Below, one piece after another: positions 1 to 12,497 of a stretch of DNA of 64,000 bases. The notes under the pieces were generated by a model that saw nothing but the letters and a program-made list of their open reading frames with translations, was not told the DNA's origin and made no database searches. Location: the NCBI RefSeq assembly GCF_000524195.1, contig NW_020170385.1, forward strand, positions 1,009,898-1,073,897, given 5' to 3'. The first letter of the stretch is position 1. Every line of letters starts with the position of its first letter. A program made the translations under genes and the position numbers. Source of the stretch: Echinococcus granulosus (Eukaryota; Platyhelminthes; Cestoda; Cyclophyllidea; Taeniidae).

Positions 1-2
1 CT

Positions 3-566
3 TCCACACCGGCGCTGACGCTAGTGCCCAATTCCACTGCCGTTCTGCCACCTGCATCGACGAGGTTGCTCTCACGACAGGCCGCAGAGGAGTGGTCTGA
101 TGCCGACTTCGATCTGCATTTCCCGGCCGATTTGTCGCACGAGGAGAGCTCTCCCGTTACCGCGTTAAACTTTTTCTTCTTGAGCGAGTCCGAAGCCTCT
201 GCGCCCAACCCTCTTGGCCCCAGCTCTCGCGCTTGCCGTGCCTCCGATCCTGCACCTATGGCCGCCATAGGTACCGCCGCTGTGGGTCCCGTGGTGGTGC
301 ACTGCAGTGCTGGTGTAGGTCGCACTGGCTGTTTCATTGCTCTCTGCATCGGCTGTGAGCAGCTACGGAAAGAGGACAAGGTGGACGTACTAGGTATCGT
401 CTCTCGTCTCCGTCTCGATCGTGGTGGCATGGTGGAGAATTCCGAGCAGTATACCTTCCTCCACGCTGCCCTCTGCATGTACAACGCCATTAGGAGCGGT
501 CGTGAGCTTCCTATCCTGCCGGCAATCACAAATCTGCGCAACCAATTCACTGGACCCCTTAGGTAG
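3..566 (+). CDS. Protein tyrosine phosphatase, KIM-type (PTPN5/PTPN7/PTPRR-like), 3' partial
   Basis: This is the C-terminal exon of a classical protein tyrosine phosphatase, which hydrolyses phosphotyrosine. The frame is open from position 3, so the gene begins before the window. The P-loop HCSAGVGRTGCF is present, with the catalytic Cys codon at 303-305 and the phosphate-binding Arg codon at 321-323. It is followed by LRLDRGGM and EQYTFLHAAL. The GCF ending of the P-loop and the sequence DVLGIVSRLRLDRGG are typical of the MAPK-binding KIM phosphatases (established family knowledge). About 90 residues upstream of the P-loop are Ser/Pro/Ala-rich and do not resemble the usual WPD-loop region. 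They may be a lineage-specific insertion, or may contain an unrecognised intron. The stop is TAG at 564-566. The family call is firm. The exact paralogue is inferred, because the N-terminal KIM motif is outside the window. Confidence 0.88.
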   Translation, partial: STPALTLVPNSTAVLPPASTRLLSRQAAEEWSDADFDLHFPADLSHEESSPVTALNFFFLSESEASAPNPLGPSSRACRASDPAPMAAIGTAAVGPVVVHCSAGVGRTGCFIALCIGCEQLRKEDKVDVLGIVSRLRLDRGGMVENSEQYTFLHAALCMYNAIRSGRELPILPAITNLRNQFTGPLR

Positions 567-1624
567 CATCCATCGCCCTCCCTCTGCCTGCACTCCCTTT
601 TCTACATGACTGTAAATATGGAGTGCACTTTCTTTGCATTTTACGCGGTGATGTGAATATGGGCACAACTTCAGCGTTTTGTCTGTTTTGCACCTATTCG
701 TCTGACCACCGATGGTTCCTTCCGGCTTTATTTTTGAAAATGGACTTGGGCGTAGCCTGGCCCTTTTCTATAACACAAGGATCCTTTCCTCCTATCCCCT
801 CTCCCTTCCTTTTTCAAACGATCTTTCTAAGATTGATCGATGTAAGTGCTAGTTGATTGTGATCAGTATTTTTTGGTAGACTGCGTGAGTATATGCTTAT
901 GTCTATAGGATGGATCTTGTGTATTATAAACTGTGACTAGGCTCATCTTTTTGTAACTGGCAGGGTTAGTGGGCGGCCATTCGAGAGAATTTTTATCGTA
1001 TGGATTTCCATGAAACACCATTGCTTTACTACCGTGCCTACCTGATTTGTACGTTTATACACGCCAATCTACTTTGATAATTTTATTTTGTGCAAATACA
1101 AAGCCTGCTCTCTGCCAGCCTCTTTAAACACGAGCAAATATTTCAGTCCATGGTAATACAGTCAAACCAATTAATCGTTTGAAGTACGAGGTTGTTCCCA
1201 GGTGTTTTCTGCAGCAAAAATTAGATAATAGCTTTAAGACGGTTAGCCTCAATTTTGCAGCAATTGCTTTTTTAGGGATTTCTTGAGACAAACTTAGGAT
1301 TTCTTCATAAGACATACCTTCACAATACAATTTTGTATTGGGTCGTTATTCCCACTAATTACTTTACTTTCCAATTCCTTTGATAATGGTCAATATTTGG
1401 GTACCATTGGTGAATACTCGTGGCTCGATGAAGAATTTCGTTGCTTAATGTTAGCAGAAGCGAATCAAGTTATTTAATTTAAAGAATTGCGTCAGCATCT
1501 TCTGTCGTTTACAACTGCCCATCGAGAATGCGTACGCACACTCCGTTGCACAGCCTGTGCACGTTATTTAAATCCAAAAGTAGATGATTGATTGGACAGC
1601 GCTTTCCTTCGAGCGGGCGGGATC
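567..1624. other. Intergenic spacer, PTP to Bcl-2
   Basis: This 1.06 kb stretch should hold the PTP 3' UTR and the upstream region of the Bcl-2 family gene. Only short unrelated open frames are present. No coding or RNA gene was recognised. Confidence 0.6.
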
Positions 1625-2200
1625 ATGCCAGTTACACGTCACTTTATCGAGGGATCTCTGGAGTCTGACTCTAACGTTTACAATGTGACCTGTTCTCTTG
1701 ACGATCTACCTTCCAAAGAAGTAATTGACCGAATAATTGTCGATTATGTTCTCTATCTCATTGGTAAACGTGGATCTTATGGCCTTCAGTTATTTCCGGG
1801 CAAAGAGGGCCGTACAGAGCGGCACGGGACGACCCGGTACATCATGCGATGCCTGGTGGAACGAGCAACCGAATTTGAGAAGGCTTTCCTACCTCGATTT
1901 GAGAATCGGCAAGCGCTGCTGTTGAAGAGGCCTGAAAATGCGGAGTTGGATTTTAAGCAGACGCTGGAGGCCATTTGGAGCGATGGACTAGTGAATTGGG
2001 GACGTTTTTTGGCCTATATCAGCTTTGTTGGCGCTTACTGCTTGAGCGCACTGAACGCGGGTATGGTTTATGAGATTAGGTTTCTTGTCGAAGCGGCTGT
2101 CGATAAGCTTGAAAAACGCATAGGAGGTTGGATAAAAAGGAGTGGAGGCTGGAGGGTTTGCTATTTACAGTTAAAGGACGTTAATCTGCTGGAACTTTAA
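1625..2200 (+). CDS. Bcl-2 family apoptosis regulator
   Basis: Intronless frame of 191 codons that begins at the first in-frame ATG (1625). The open frame extends upstream only through non-ATG codons. The product looks like a multi-domain Bcl-2 protein, a family that controls mitochondrial outer-membrane permeability. A BH1-like segment contains GLVNWGRFLAYISFVGA, the counterpart of the D-G-x-N-W-G-R core. A BH2-like segment is GGWIKRSGGW. The region around RHGTTRYIMRCLVERATEFEKAF could supply the BH3 helix, and SKEVIDRIIVDYVLYLI resembles a BH4-type amphipathic helix. The protein ends about 16 residues after BH2 without a clear hydrophobic tail anchor, which most membrane-inserted members have. 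A consensus AATAAA lies at 2244-2249, 44 nt after the stop, supporting a real 3' end. Whether it is pro- or anti-apoptotic cannot be told from sequence. Confidence 0.82.
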   Translation: MPVTRHFIEGSLESDSNVYNVTCSLDDLPSKEVIDRIIVDYVLYLIGKRGSYGLQLFPGKEGRTERHGTTRYIMRCLVERATEFEKAFLPRFENRQALLLKRPENAELDFKQTLEAIWSDGLVNWGRFLAYISFVGAYCLSALNAGMVYEIRFLVEAAVDKLEKRIGGWIKRSGGWRVCYLQLKDVNLLEL

Positions 2201-2243
2201 ACGATACGTGGACGCAGCATCGTCAATCCCCCCTCCCACCCCA

Positions 2244-2249
2244 AATAAA
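2244..2249 (+). promoter_or_regulatory. Polyadenylation signal of the Bcl-2-like gene
   Basis: Consensus AATAAA located 44 nt after the TAA stop of the Bcl-2 family gene, in a C-rich context. Confidence 0.6.
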
Positions 2250-3734
2250 GCCTGATACACTAGGGTCACTGAATAGTCAAATTTTATTTAAATGCAATTT
2301 TATTGCGTCTATCCGGTGTCTGCGTGCATGAAAATACTAGGAGCCAGTATGCTTAATCTAGAAGTTCCCTTAGATTACAGCACTTACGTGTTCTCAGGAC
2401 CTAATAGAAAGCGAAACTGCTCTGCCTTCTTGAAATATAAGCTGCAGGAAAGCTATTGGGTGTGGTGCTTGATCGAAGTCACTTTCTCTAGCGGTAATGG
2501 TGGATGCTAAGCATAGAGCGCAAGTATCCTTTTCTACAATCAACTAGAGACTTTGATTTTAAGAATGATGTCTTGCATGACACCGCCTCTTGTCATGGGC
2601 GTAAGTACAAAATGATGCATTCTGCAACGTCTTTGCGCCTTAAATGCAACCCCTGATGCGCGGGACTGCATTGCTCACATCCACACGGTACATCGTATGG
2701 TAGTGGTCTCGATCCGAAACTTTTTTGTCTGCTTTGAGGCTGCGCGAGCGGGTGACCCGCCTCGCTGGTGGCTGAAAACTCAGATCATTTCTTCCGCCTT
2801 ATTACTAACTAATGCCCTGAAACTGCCGTTTGGATGGTTTTAACCATTTCAGCTCATTGTGCATAATGCTAACTGCATCGCCATAAGTCGGTCAATGCAA
2901 AAATATTATCACAAAGTAGGTGTATATATTACATCGTTTTTAAGGCTACAGAAGATTCAGTTGAAGTTTTCGCTTGGGCAAATGGTGAAAGCTGATAAAA
3001 TTTGGGTTTTTTAATGCCAGCTGAACAGTTTTTGTATGGGTCATTTAACAGTGCATTTTGCAGGCATATGGAAGCGTAAACGGACATTTTGTCGCCTTAG
3101 TTACCCAAGGGCTGATTTGATCAGTACACAAGTCGCATGAGTAGATGAATGAAGAACTTTCAACGCATTCGTTTCGGTCTTCTTTCGTTAAGTTTAGTAT
3201 GAGGTAGCGTCGAGCAAGGCGAAAAGAAATACCCATTCCCTAAACTTCATTTTACCTTTATTAAATTGTTCTACCTTGTAACTTGTTCACATTCAGATTA
3301 TGGAAGGTACAACTAACCTGCGATAAGTAACTAAAGTGTCCTTCAAAACACTAGCTGCGCTAGGAATCAAATGAGGCAGAGGAGAAATTAGTCGGTTATT
3401 TAAGCTTAAGAAACATAACCATTATCCTTTTATGCAGGATTTTTGCTGAAGTATTTACTTTTGGCCACAACTTCAAAAAGGTTGGGCCCTTGTTTAGTAT
3501 CAAAGAACCACAATGGAGCAGTTTTTTTGAATATCAGCCATAAGTAACAAGTAATATCACACCAGAGACGGTAACACTTTTAACATTTGACGCTTAAGCT
3601 ACAGAGGAAATCATGTCATTCGAGTTTTCACCGCGAATACATGGCAAAGCTTTCGGAAATGTTCAGTTTTTATTCACATGGGGGGAACTTTACAATATGC
3701 TTTTTGTAATGCGCTGGTTTTCTTACTGCCAGTC

Positions 3735-3895
3735 CTGACAAAGGGCCACTTTGTGTCTCGGCCATTGTACCTCGGCAGGTGGGCTGGTCTCCAGGCCATG
3801 CCAGTAGCCTTCACCACATCTATATGTTAAGTATGTATATATTCTTGCGCCTTCAGGAAAGTCTCGAGGCGCTACATGGGTGGCAGCAAAGAGCA
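3735..3895 (+). repeat. Dispersed repeat family A, copy 1
   Basis: Copy of a short interspersed repeat that recurs at 4515-4710, 12498-12675, 22300-22440, 22938-23125 and 57455-57640. Shared landmarks in order are a GGCCATTGTACCTCG-like block, CAGGTGGGCTGG, GGCCATGCCAGTAGCC, an AT-rich spacer with TATATATTCT, then CTTCAGGAAAGTCTCGAGGCGCTACAT. It is non-autonomous and has no protein of its own in the + direction. Confidence 0.75.
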
Positions 3896-4514
3896 AACTC
3901 GATTTTAAAGCACAGCTATCCTGATTTCTACTGCTGGGTGATAAACTTTGGCGTGACGAAAGAAGTATACATTGCCGTGAATGGGAGAATCGGTGACGAA
4001 CCCAAGGAGAAGAGCTGAAATTGACGTCCACCTTCGGCAACTACCCTAGTCTTGAGTTTCCCTATCGCACCTGCATCAAGATGTCGACAATGTGAACTTG
4101 CGATACCTCTTCCACCTACCTACTAGCTGGACAGAGCCCAGATAGATATGATTGGGCAGCTCCGAAGTGAGAACAACGTGACAAGGAGGAAGAGCCGCGA
4201 ATTCTTTATGTCGTCCTTCCTTACATAAATATGCTTTTAGGCCAGTGTTCCTGCATCTAACTATGGCCACAGGTGATGGCCAGCAGTTCCCAAACCGGGC
4301 GAACCTCCAGATTCAGTTAAGCTGCCAAGAGGGCTCAATGACGTTGCGGTCAGCCATATCCTCGTTTGCATAGAAACTTGGTGAATGGTGCGGCCTGCTC
4401 GTGGGTGTTTCCTCACATCACCGACAACGTTGTAATGGCTGACTTGGGAGGTTGACGAAGGGTAGCGCTAGAGATGACGCCTAAAAGAGGAGGGGGCTTT
4501 GTAATACGTCGGTT

Positions 4515-4710
4515 TTCTGTTTTACTGTCGGTTTTGGCAAAGGAACAATCTGTCTTGGGCATTGTATCTCGACAGATGAGCTGGCCTCCGCGCCATGCTG
4601 GTAGCCCCTACCCCTTCTGTACGTCGAATGTATGCATGTTCTGCCCGGGTATTGTGTACTCTTCGGTCTTCAGGGAAGTCTGGAGGTGCTACATATTTAC
4701 AAGAGTGGAC
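4515..4710 (+). repeat. Dispersed repeat family A, copy 2
   Basis: Second family A copy in the same orientation, about 0.8 kb after copy 1. It shows the CTGTCGGTTTTGG leader, GAGCTGGCCTCCGCGCCATG, TTCTGCCCGGGTATTGTGT and CTTCAGGGAAGTCTGGAG landmarks. Confidence 0.75.
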
Positions 4711-5748
4711 TGACTATGCGTTTACAGGTCTTATTTTGTCCCCACTGTATATTACTTAATTATATTTCATGCGTCAATCTTAGAAAATCTTGAGTCTAAT
4801 CTGCAGAAAAGTATCCCTAACTTTGCGGCGAATCTTTGGCAGAAGGTAGTTGTGATGCAAAAGAATATATCCGTGATAGAATTACCAACTTAATGTCGTT
4901 CAGCCTCAGCTCTTGATAATAATTACAATATTTAGGTTTTGTTTTATTTTATAAAACCATGTTGTCAAATACTTGTGTAACGTTCGAGTTTCACGTAATC
5001 GCGTATTGGTGTTTTACTCAGTCACACGTAGCTGTATGTTACCTAAATAGGAATTTGTAATATTCTGTTATCTATTAAAATTCAATTTATAGATTTGTTT
5101 TAACTGGATTCTCCGTAATGTAAAGTAAACTTGGTCGAATAACGAGTGTACTGTTGTTGAAGGCCCTTTTTATCTCAACACCTAACTGTTAAGCTTCGTT
5201 AGTAATCGTCTTCCTGTGTTCTACCTCGTGTTTTAGAAGCTTTAGGCTCTGACAGTTGCCAATTCTTTGTAAAGTTTATAAAACGATCGGTCAGTCATCG
5301 TATCCTAGGGGTGTTGAATGCGGGCACAGTTTTTCAAAGGACATTTCTCCCTCCAGGTGTTTCTAATAACTTAAACTTCTCATTTAATAAGTATGAAAAC
5401 ATTTTCGGCTCCTAGTCGCCATAATCCTGGGAATCAAACCTTGTTAGCAAGATGTTAGTCTTATTCATGAATTGCATCAGCTCCTTCCTTTTTTGCATTA
5501 AATTTGTCAAAGACCATTAGGATTCCCCATCATTTAATCCTAGTTTGAAAGGTTTGCGGGGGCCTTTTAGTGTGCATGTCCAATTTATTGTGGTGCTTTG
5601 TAAATAAGGGTTGCTTCTATTCAGATCAAAAATTGCCGTTGTGTGTAATTTTTCCAACTCGGCTATTTTTAATGTTTATGTAGGGTCGTTTGCTTCCGAC
5701 AAATTATGATATATGGTCTTTTAGTTATGCCACACTATATGTTGGCAG

Positions 5749-7838
5749 GAAAGACTTTGGGTGTTAAAAGCAATCCAGAATCTGAAATTAGCATTCACGT
5801 GCATGATACTGCAAAGAAGGGTAGGTATCATTTTTCCAGTTATTTTCCCTAGAAAGATTTGATTTCACGTGCAGCAAAGCACTTTTAGAAAAAGAGATGT
5901 TATTTTTTCAACAATATTTTCATGAATTGCAGCAAACTGACTACTTCCGCATTATCATCTATTCTGATATCCAAACATTCAAGTGGCTTCTTACATACAT
6001 AAAATCCAAAAATGACTGCAAACTTGATGCTTCAAACATTTTGCCCATTCTTGTTTCGGCTGAATTCCTTCAAATGCCTGAGTTAGTTGCCAACTGCATT
6101 ACTTTTTTGTGTGACAGAGTAAATGAGGTTCCGGGTGTAATTGCCAACATCAATTTGGTGCAATCAGCAACTTGGGAGAAGTAAGCTGGCTGTTCAAAAG
6201 TGTATTTATTTATAGGGTTGCTCGATGCTTTAAACCTGATAAATTGAGTTTTTTGAGCGACGACTTTCTCCTTTTCAAAAAGTATGTGAATGTTTTGAAT
6301 TAAAATAGAGGAGTAGTAAAATCTTTCACCACAAAACACAGCACATTTTTGCAGATATTGCGGCAAGTACTGGTTCATCGCCTCGAAAGCCTATTATTTT
6401 CCGGTGAGTTTACGCATGTAGAAAGATAATATCTTTAAATCTGAAGCTGTAGAGCTTGTTTGCGTTACTTGACATGGGATTCGGCAAAAAAAATACAATG
6501 TCAACAAAATCAGAGATTACTAGGACTTCACGGAAAGTGGATTCCAGCTCACGTTCCCTTTTCTAATTTCTCGCTTAGTGGTCGCATTTCGCAGCCACCA
6601 GAATCAAAGCTAATCAAATTGTACGTCTATTAGGCTTGTTTTTGATCGCATTTGGTTTGTTATACTGTAAACGATAGTTAATAAGTTGTATTTGTAGAAT
6701 GCGTAAGTCCAGGCAAGTTTGATTTTCAGTTAACTTTAGGCAAATATTCTTGGATATAAACACCTATCTCCTTCTGCATGTCTATTAACTTACAATGGTT
6801 TTTCGTTCGCCATGGTTCTCCATTTTTCTGTCACCGTCGGATTTTCTTTTTAGACAAAACCAGAATGAACTTTTGGAAGAATTATTTGCTTATACCAAAT
6901 CTTGGGAGACAAATTTTTGGTGTCTATGGAATGCAGCAAATCCTTTGTTTTGCAAATGCTGTAACGCATTTTTTCAGCCCTCAGAAGTGGAACATGGCTG
7001 CATTTATCACAAAGGTTTGGTTCAGAAATTATTGAGTCGATTCAAACCGACAACGTGTAAGTATTTGATTCCTGTCAACTTTGTTTACAGGAATTCTAGT
7101 AGCAAAATACATTACATTTTGCTATTCATTATGGTAACATCTTCACAAGATACAATGTCTTCATAGAAAGTGGGGAAAACCAAAAATACCAGTCAATGAG
7201 GGGAAATCCTCCGTTGAGATTTCTAACCAACATTGCTTTGTGGTATTTTCATTAAACAAAGTATTTATTGCCAGGTTCCACAAAAGTCTTACTCTATTTT
7301 GTCATGTAAAATTGCAGGCAATTTCGACTCATCAAGGTTTTTTTATCTTCAAGCCTCTGATAACTGAAACTTGTTTTCTCTTGCTTATTTTTTTCCTGTA
7401 GTGCCTGTCGGCTCTTCCACGTTTAATGCATTTGGCAGCTCCAAAGAGGATGTGCAACATAATCAGAAGTATGCCCCTTCTTATAGAATCCCAGGAATTT
7501 TCTAAACATGTCCACTTTCTATACTGTACTTGACAGTAAGGTGAACTGAACATTTTCTGAAAGTTCTTCAAAATTATAATAGCCTTCGAGTGTTACAGTT
7601 ACAAATCAGTCAACAAGCGTATCAAAATCTATTTTAATACTCTTAAAGATTTATCAGGACTGTGACAGTCACGTTTTTATGTTGCTCTTACATTCCCAAA
7701 TTAGTGAGAATTTTATTCTATGCAGACTCGCTTTTACGTTTCCTTTTCATGACGTTTTTTACTCATAGAACAGTCAAAAGTATACATTCCTGCTGCGGGC
7801 TTGAATACTTACGATTCAATCCCCTGGAAAAAAACCTG
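5749..7838 (+). CDS. SANBR: SANBR (KIAA1841)-like BTB-domain protein, main exon block
   Basis: Multi-exon gene encoding a homologue of KIAA1841/SANBR, which in mammals is a SANT and BTB domain regulator of immunoglobulin class-switch recombination. Its role in this organism is unknown. Exons read by eye are 5749-5820, 5853-6180, 6216-6281, 6355-6403, 6854-7056, 7402-7468 and 7781-7838. The first two give a family-specific BTB-like region, with landmarks ISIHVHDTAKK, DFTCSKALLEKEM, FKWLLTYIKS and ILVSAEFLQMPELV. Later exons give a Cys-rich part: YCGKYWF, then LFAYTKSWETNFWCLW, then CKCCNAFF and EHGCIYH, then GSSTFNAFGSS, then HSCCGLEYLRFNP. These follow the vertebrate protein in order, and the CxxC pairs suggest metal binding. 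Introns at 6181-6215 (35 nt) and 5821-5852 (32 nt) are very short. The link between 6403 and 6854 is unresolved (a candidate exon is 6595-6620), and the start codon was not found. Confidence 0.85.
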
Positions 7839-8826
7839 GTAAGAAATTATCCGAAACTGCATTCCGTTATGAGTGATGTTCGTGTCTGTACCTCTCAAAT
7901 AAGTAGTTAACAAATCAGAGGTTTTAGGCCACTGAATGGCACCACAATGCGCGTTTTATGATCCCAAGTCCATGTAAAAAATGTATTATTTAAGGGCCCA
8001 TGAAAATGAACTTGACTTTCCCCAGGCGTTGATAACTTGGTCAACTATGTTTGTTCTGGTGAAATATACGAAATAAACTTACTTGTTCGTCAAAGTATCG
8101 GTGTGTTTCGTAGGTGTTGAAAATACTGTCACGGAAGATATGAGTTTTATGCCACACGAGGAGTACCAAATTGTATTACTCTTTTTGGTGTCTAGGGGTG
8201 CTCTTCAGGAAGGCACAGCATAGGGGAACTCCTTGACACTGGGGACCCTGTAGCACAGCTGGCTGCAAACTCCATTCAATGGCTGCAACCCCTGACCAGG
8301 CATGTGAGGGGTGGGAGCATAAACCACATTGCGTGAGTTTGTCAGTCAATTAGGTCGTGCATTTTGTAGACTAGATACCCAATACGTGTCTAAATCAGCA
8401 CAACAAAGTATTTATTCCAAAAGTGACGTTTTATTGGTGAATGGACAGAGAGTTTACATACTTGTACGTCACGGTTCAACAATATCACATCGTATTTTTT
8501 TGAATTCGGTATATCAAGCAAAATCGGTCGAAAATTATAGCTCTCCATTGAGTTCCCAATTCGGGCTTTCTTACTGCTCTCCTCTTAATGTGAAACGAGT
8601 TACTATTACTCGTTCAATGATCCACATAATCTGAAATGGCACAATTTCAGTGACATTGTTTTGAACGCATAGTAATCAAATTTTCTGTTCCTTCCGATAC
8701 TCCACCATATTGGCAACTTTTTTTCAGTTTACAATGGCAGGAAGTCTTCAACATCCATCTTTTTTTAAGATATTCTCGGACCCAACTGAAAACGACTGAG
8801 AGGACGTCTCCTACTAACCTTTGCAG

Positions 8827-9843
8827 TACTCGCCGATGTTTGGAAACATTGTCAAGTACACACTACAAACTTCTTCTTCAGGAATGCAGAAATAACCCAA
8901 ATGGTGACATTTTTCTAACCGACTATTGCGTTGGTGAGGTAAGGCTTATTTAATTTTTGTAATGCTGCAAATAGACCTATTACATAAAGGGAAACCGCCA
9001 TTTTAGGTCTCTACTGGATGTAAAGCTTCGGTTCTTAGTAATAAACTACCTACTCAAATCTCCAGGATATCTGTCGGTGCGACTACACAAATATTCTACC
9101 TTCCCAAGTGTGTTTGCTTAGCGAAAAATGCGGTTTGGAATGTAAACCAAGCTAACCGCTTCAATCAAGATGTTCAAAGGCAAGATGGTACATGACTGTT
9201 CTTAATATCCTTAGAAAGTAGTTTTTCTAATGTTCCTTGAATGCGGAATGTTCGTGTTTTTCCGCTAAACTCCCATATTTATATGACGAAACATTTATGT
9301 AATGAGGCACAGGGATGAAATGGTGACGCCAATAAGACTTTAAAGGAAATGCCGATTTTAATGTGCAGGGTTTATTTGGAAAGATCCTTTCGCTAAATAA
9401 TAATTTGTGGTAGTGACTCAATTCTACCTGTTAGCTCTAAGAAAATTAGGCTAACTACGTTTCATTATTGAAAGCTATGCATTCCACCAGCCCATAATTT
9501 TGGCATTATACGTTAAGTGTCTCAGAACCGCTCCTCTTAGGAAGATTACGTGCACTTTCTGCCATTTAGAACACTTTTGGTAGGAGAAATATAAATTGCT
9601 TCCATCAAACTATCAAATGGCAGTAACACTACTCAGTTTTATGGTAAATGACGCTTTATGACCGTGATCCCAGTCTCTTTACTAGAAATAGGTGAAAAAA
9701 ATAAATATATAAGCATTTTCTACTGAGCGTTGCTTCCCTTACCAGATTCTCGTAGAATGAATCAGCTGGTGGATTTTTTAATCACTCTCAGAGTTTCAAC
9801 CGTTAGCCGAATTCAGGAACAAAACACCTCTTTACAAAATCAG
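8827..9843 (+). CDS. SANBR: Probable downstream exons of the SANBR-like gene
   Basis: Two well-formed candidate exons lie downstream in the same orientation. Exon 8827-8938 has an AG acceptor and a GTAAGG donor and encodes a segment ending NNPNGDIFLTDYCVGE. Exon 9746-9843 has an AG acceptor and a GTAAAG donor and encodes a helical segment with RRMNQLVDFLITLR and IQEQNTSLQNQ. They are assigned to the SANBR-like gene by position and strand; the match is inferred. The exon(s) joining 7838 to 8827 and the stop codon were not identified. An intermediate piece around 8739-8800 may also be exonic. Confidence 0.5.
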
Positions 9844-12014
9844 GTAAAGAAGCGGTGAACAATGCCCAGGTTTTAATAAAACTTCCTCATAATTATTCAC
9901 TGATCATCTTGCACTAGATCAACCAAATCATCGATAGTCATTTGAAAATGCTTTTTATTAACATCCATATGCAGCAGGCTTTCCCAGGATAAGTTAAAGA
10001 CATTTATGGACCATTACTATCAATATACCTACGAAATCAATGTTTCGTTAACAATTGGTTCTATCATCTTAAATAATTCTCTTAATGTGTGCGCAAAAAT
10101 AACTCCATAGGAGTCACATTTTTGGAGTGAAATTTTACAAGTTTGATAAGTATATTTCTGACTTATTCTAGATGTACATGTGGCTTTCATGCCATGAAAT
10201 TTCATAAATGGCATTGCTAAGAGACGTCTTCATAAGTTTGGGCACTCCGAGATAGTTTATTTTAAAATAGATGTTAACTAGGCAAGCCATTACCCCTACA
10301 ATTTCTTTTGAATGGACTTTTTGATTTAGCAATTTGGTGGAATAATTAGTAAGCTCAAGAGCTTTAGGATGGGTATCGATGTCTCTTCGGTGCAGTCCTC
10401 AAAGCTACCTACGCTCTCAAGGTGTGTATTTAAAATGCTCCTAAGACCTCTACGTTATTAACTTGAAATTGCAAGCATATTTCGTTATTTTTTAGAATCC
10501 CAAGAACAAACCAAAACATAATATTATCTCGATGATTAATGAACGGATCAGAATTGATCAGCTCATTGGAATCGTTAAAAGTCTCCTTTCAACATTTAAA
10601 TAAAGAAATCAACCGGCATTATATAAAACTCTTATAAGGGGAGAGTTTAGGCTCTGTGGCATTGAATTCACCATTCTTCGTGAAGTGAAATGTGTTACAT
10701 AGCAATCACTGCTGTGGCGAGTGGAAGGAGAGTTATAGCTTTACAGGGCTTAACCGAAGAGCGAAGCCAGAGCTGGTCGAAGCATGGTCATCATGAAGGG
10801 AAGGAAAAGCCGAATTTAAGGCGGCTGCCTGTCCTAGGAAGTTGCTATCCACTCGCTACTGGGAAATCAGGTGCCATGCTTGCAAACACATCCGAACAGG
10901 GTCCTTCCTCCTGTTGCGCCTATCCTAGCGGTTGATCCGTGTGCGTACATCCGGAAAGCGGATTTGATTTTATGAGTACCCCACTACCATCGGAATAGGG
11001 TTTCTTCAATTTCACTCCTCAACATTACTTATTAAATTATTCATACTAAATCTTTATTTTCAGCCCAGATTCGGTATTCATACTGTACTCCGGAAGGGAT
11101 GCGAATCAAGTGGAACATCTAGAGTAGCCGTTGTCGTATTCCAGATAAATGATTTTAAGCCCCTTAATCACACTTCTGGAATGAGTATGTAAACGTCTGA
11201 ACATCTCTTCCTAAATTGAGCACAAATTTTTGGCACTTTAAGGTCCAGAGGTTGCGCGTAGCATTGTTATTTTTAAACAGGCTTAATAAACATGAGACGC
11301 AAGAAAATAAACTTTGATAAATCGCCACGAACATGGCCACGCTAACGATGACACTCAACTCATGAGTAATTTTAGCAAACACTGTTGGAACCCACAGATC
11401 TAAGCAATGTGAAATTGAGAGGGAAAGCGGAGTGAAGACAAAAACTAACGATAGTTACGTTCTTTTATTTCCAATAGAGGGGTAAGCGTTACATTTAGAG
11501 ACTGCTTTTTATAAAAATTTTGTAGCGCATTTTATTTGAAGAAGCTTTCGAAAAGTCCTGTTTATGTAACTGTTCTACAATTCCCTATGAAAAGATTCAA
11601 ATAACGGTATTTAAAATGTATATATTTTCCAATTTTAGACCCCTGAATAGAGAAGGCTAGGTAGTGAAAGATATTATGCATTGAAGGTATGTAGGATTAT
11701 CCGGAAGATCTAAACGATTTGCCAAAAAAGGAGTTTTTAACCTCTTTAGGCGTCTGCCTGCCGCGTAAAAGGCCTGTTTAAACAAACAAGACCCTCTTGT
11801 TTCTTATCTCTGGCTTATTTCTTCACACGCCATTCCTGATATATAAATATGTATATACGCATACGACTGGCACTGTTCCTTCATAAGGGTAAGTTTTATT
11901 GATGATAGTGAGGGGTTGTGTGTGTGGGTAAGCCGACCTTTGTCGTGCGAAAATTATCTTCACACTAAGGATGGTGGAATTCGCGAAGTATTCTTGGGGT
12001 GGAACGAATCTATA

Positions 12015-12114
12015 NNNNNNNNNNNNNNNNNNNNNNNNNNNNNNNNNNNNNNNNNNNNNNNNNNNNNNNNNNNNNNNNNNNNNNNNNNNNNNNNNNNNNN
12101 NNNNNNNNNNNNNN
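12015..12114. other. Assembly gap (100 N)
   Basis: A run of exactly 100 N bases, the conventional placeholder for a scaffold join of unknown size. Distances across it are not reliable. Confidence 0.98.
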
Positions 12115-12497
12115 CCTGCAGTAGTCCGCTGTTTAGGAAACTACGATGTTCTAACTGGCTGGTCGGTGATGACCAGGCGTTAAATGTAAATAACTACCAG
12201 TACCAAAAATTGCAGAGAGAGAATCTTATACAATAAATAAATTTGGAAGTAAAAGTAAGATGTATTGGAGGTTGAATTCGCTACCAAATCTGATAAAACT
12301 TAACATCAGCTTATGGTAGAATCGTGGATTACGACTACTTTTAATAAAGCAACAAGAAGACGCTGTCGACCCCCAAACAATGCTTGCAGCATAATGAGCA
12401 AAAATGGCTTAGAAGTTAACACACTGCTGGGGCACGGATAAGGTATGAAGCTCTTGGCATTTCCTAAGAACCGTGTGCAATATGTTTATCGCTAGTT

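Larger units (their letters stand above)
2250..5748. other. Intergenic region with two repeat copies
   Basis: AT-rich spacer between the Bcl-2-like gene and the first recognised SANBR exon. Open frames near 3720-4040 and 4474-4713 are explained by two copies of a dispersed repeat. Nothing else here looks coding. The first exons of the SANBR-like gene may lie in this stretch but were not identified. Confidence 0.5.

Noticed and set aside
3723..4040. Minus-strand 105-codon frame
   Set aside because: It coincides with repeat family A. Similar reverse-strand frames occur in the other copies, so it is repeat sequence and not a gene.
11916..12236. Open frames running through the N gap
   Set aside because: They are open only because N codons are read as X. 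There is no protein evidence on either side.
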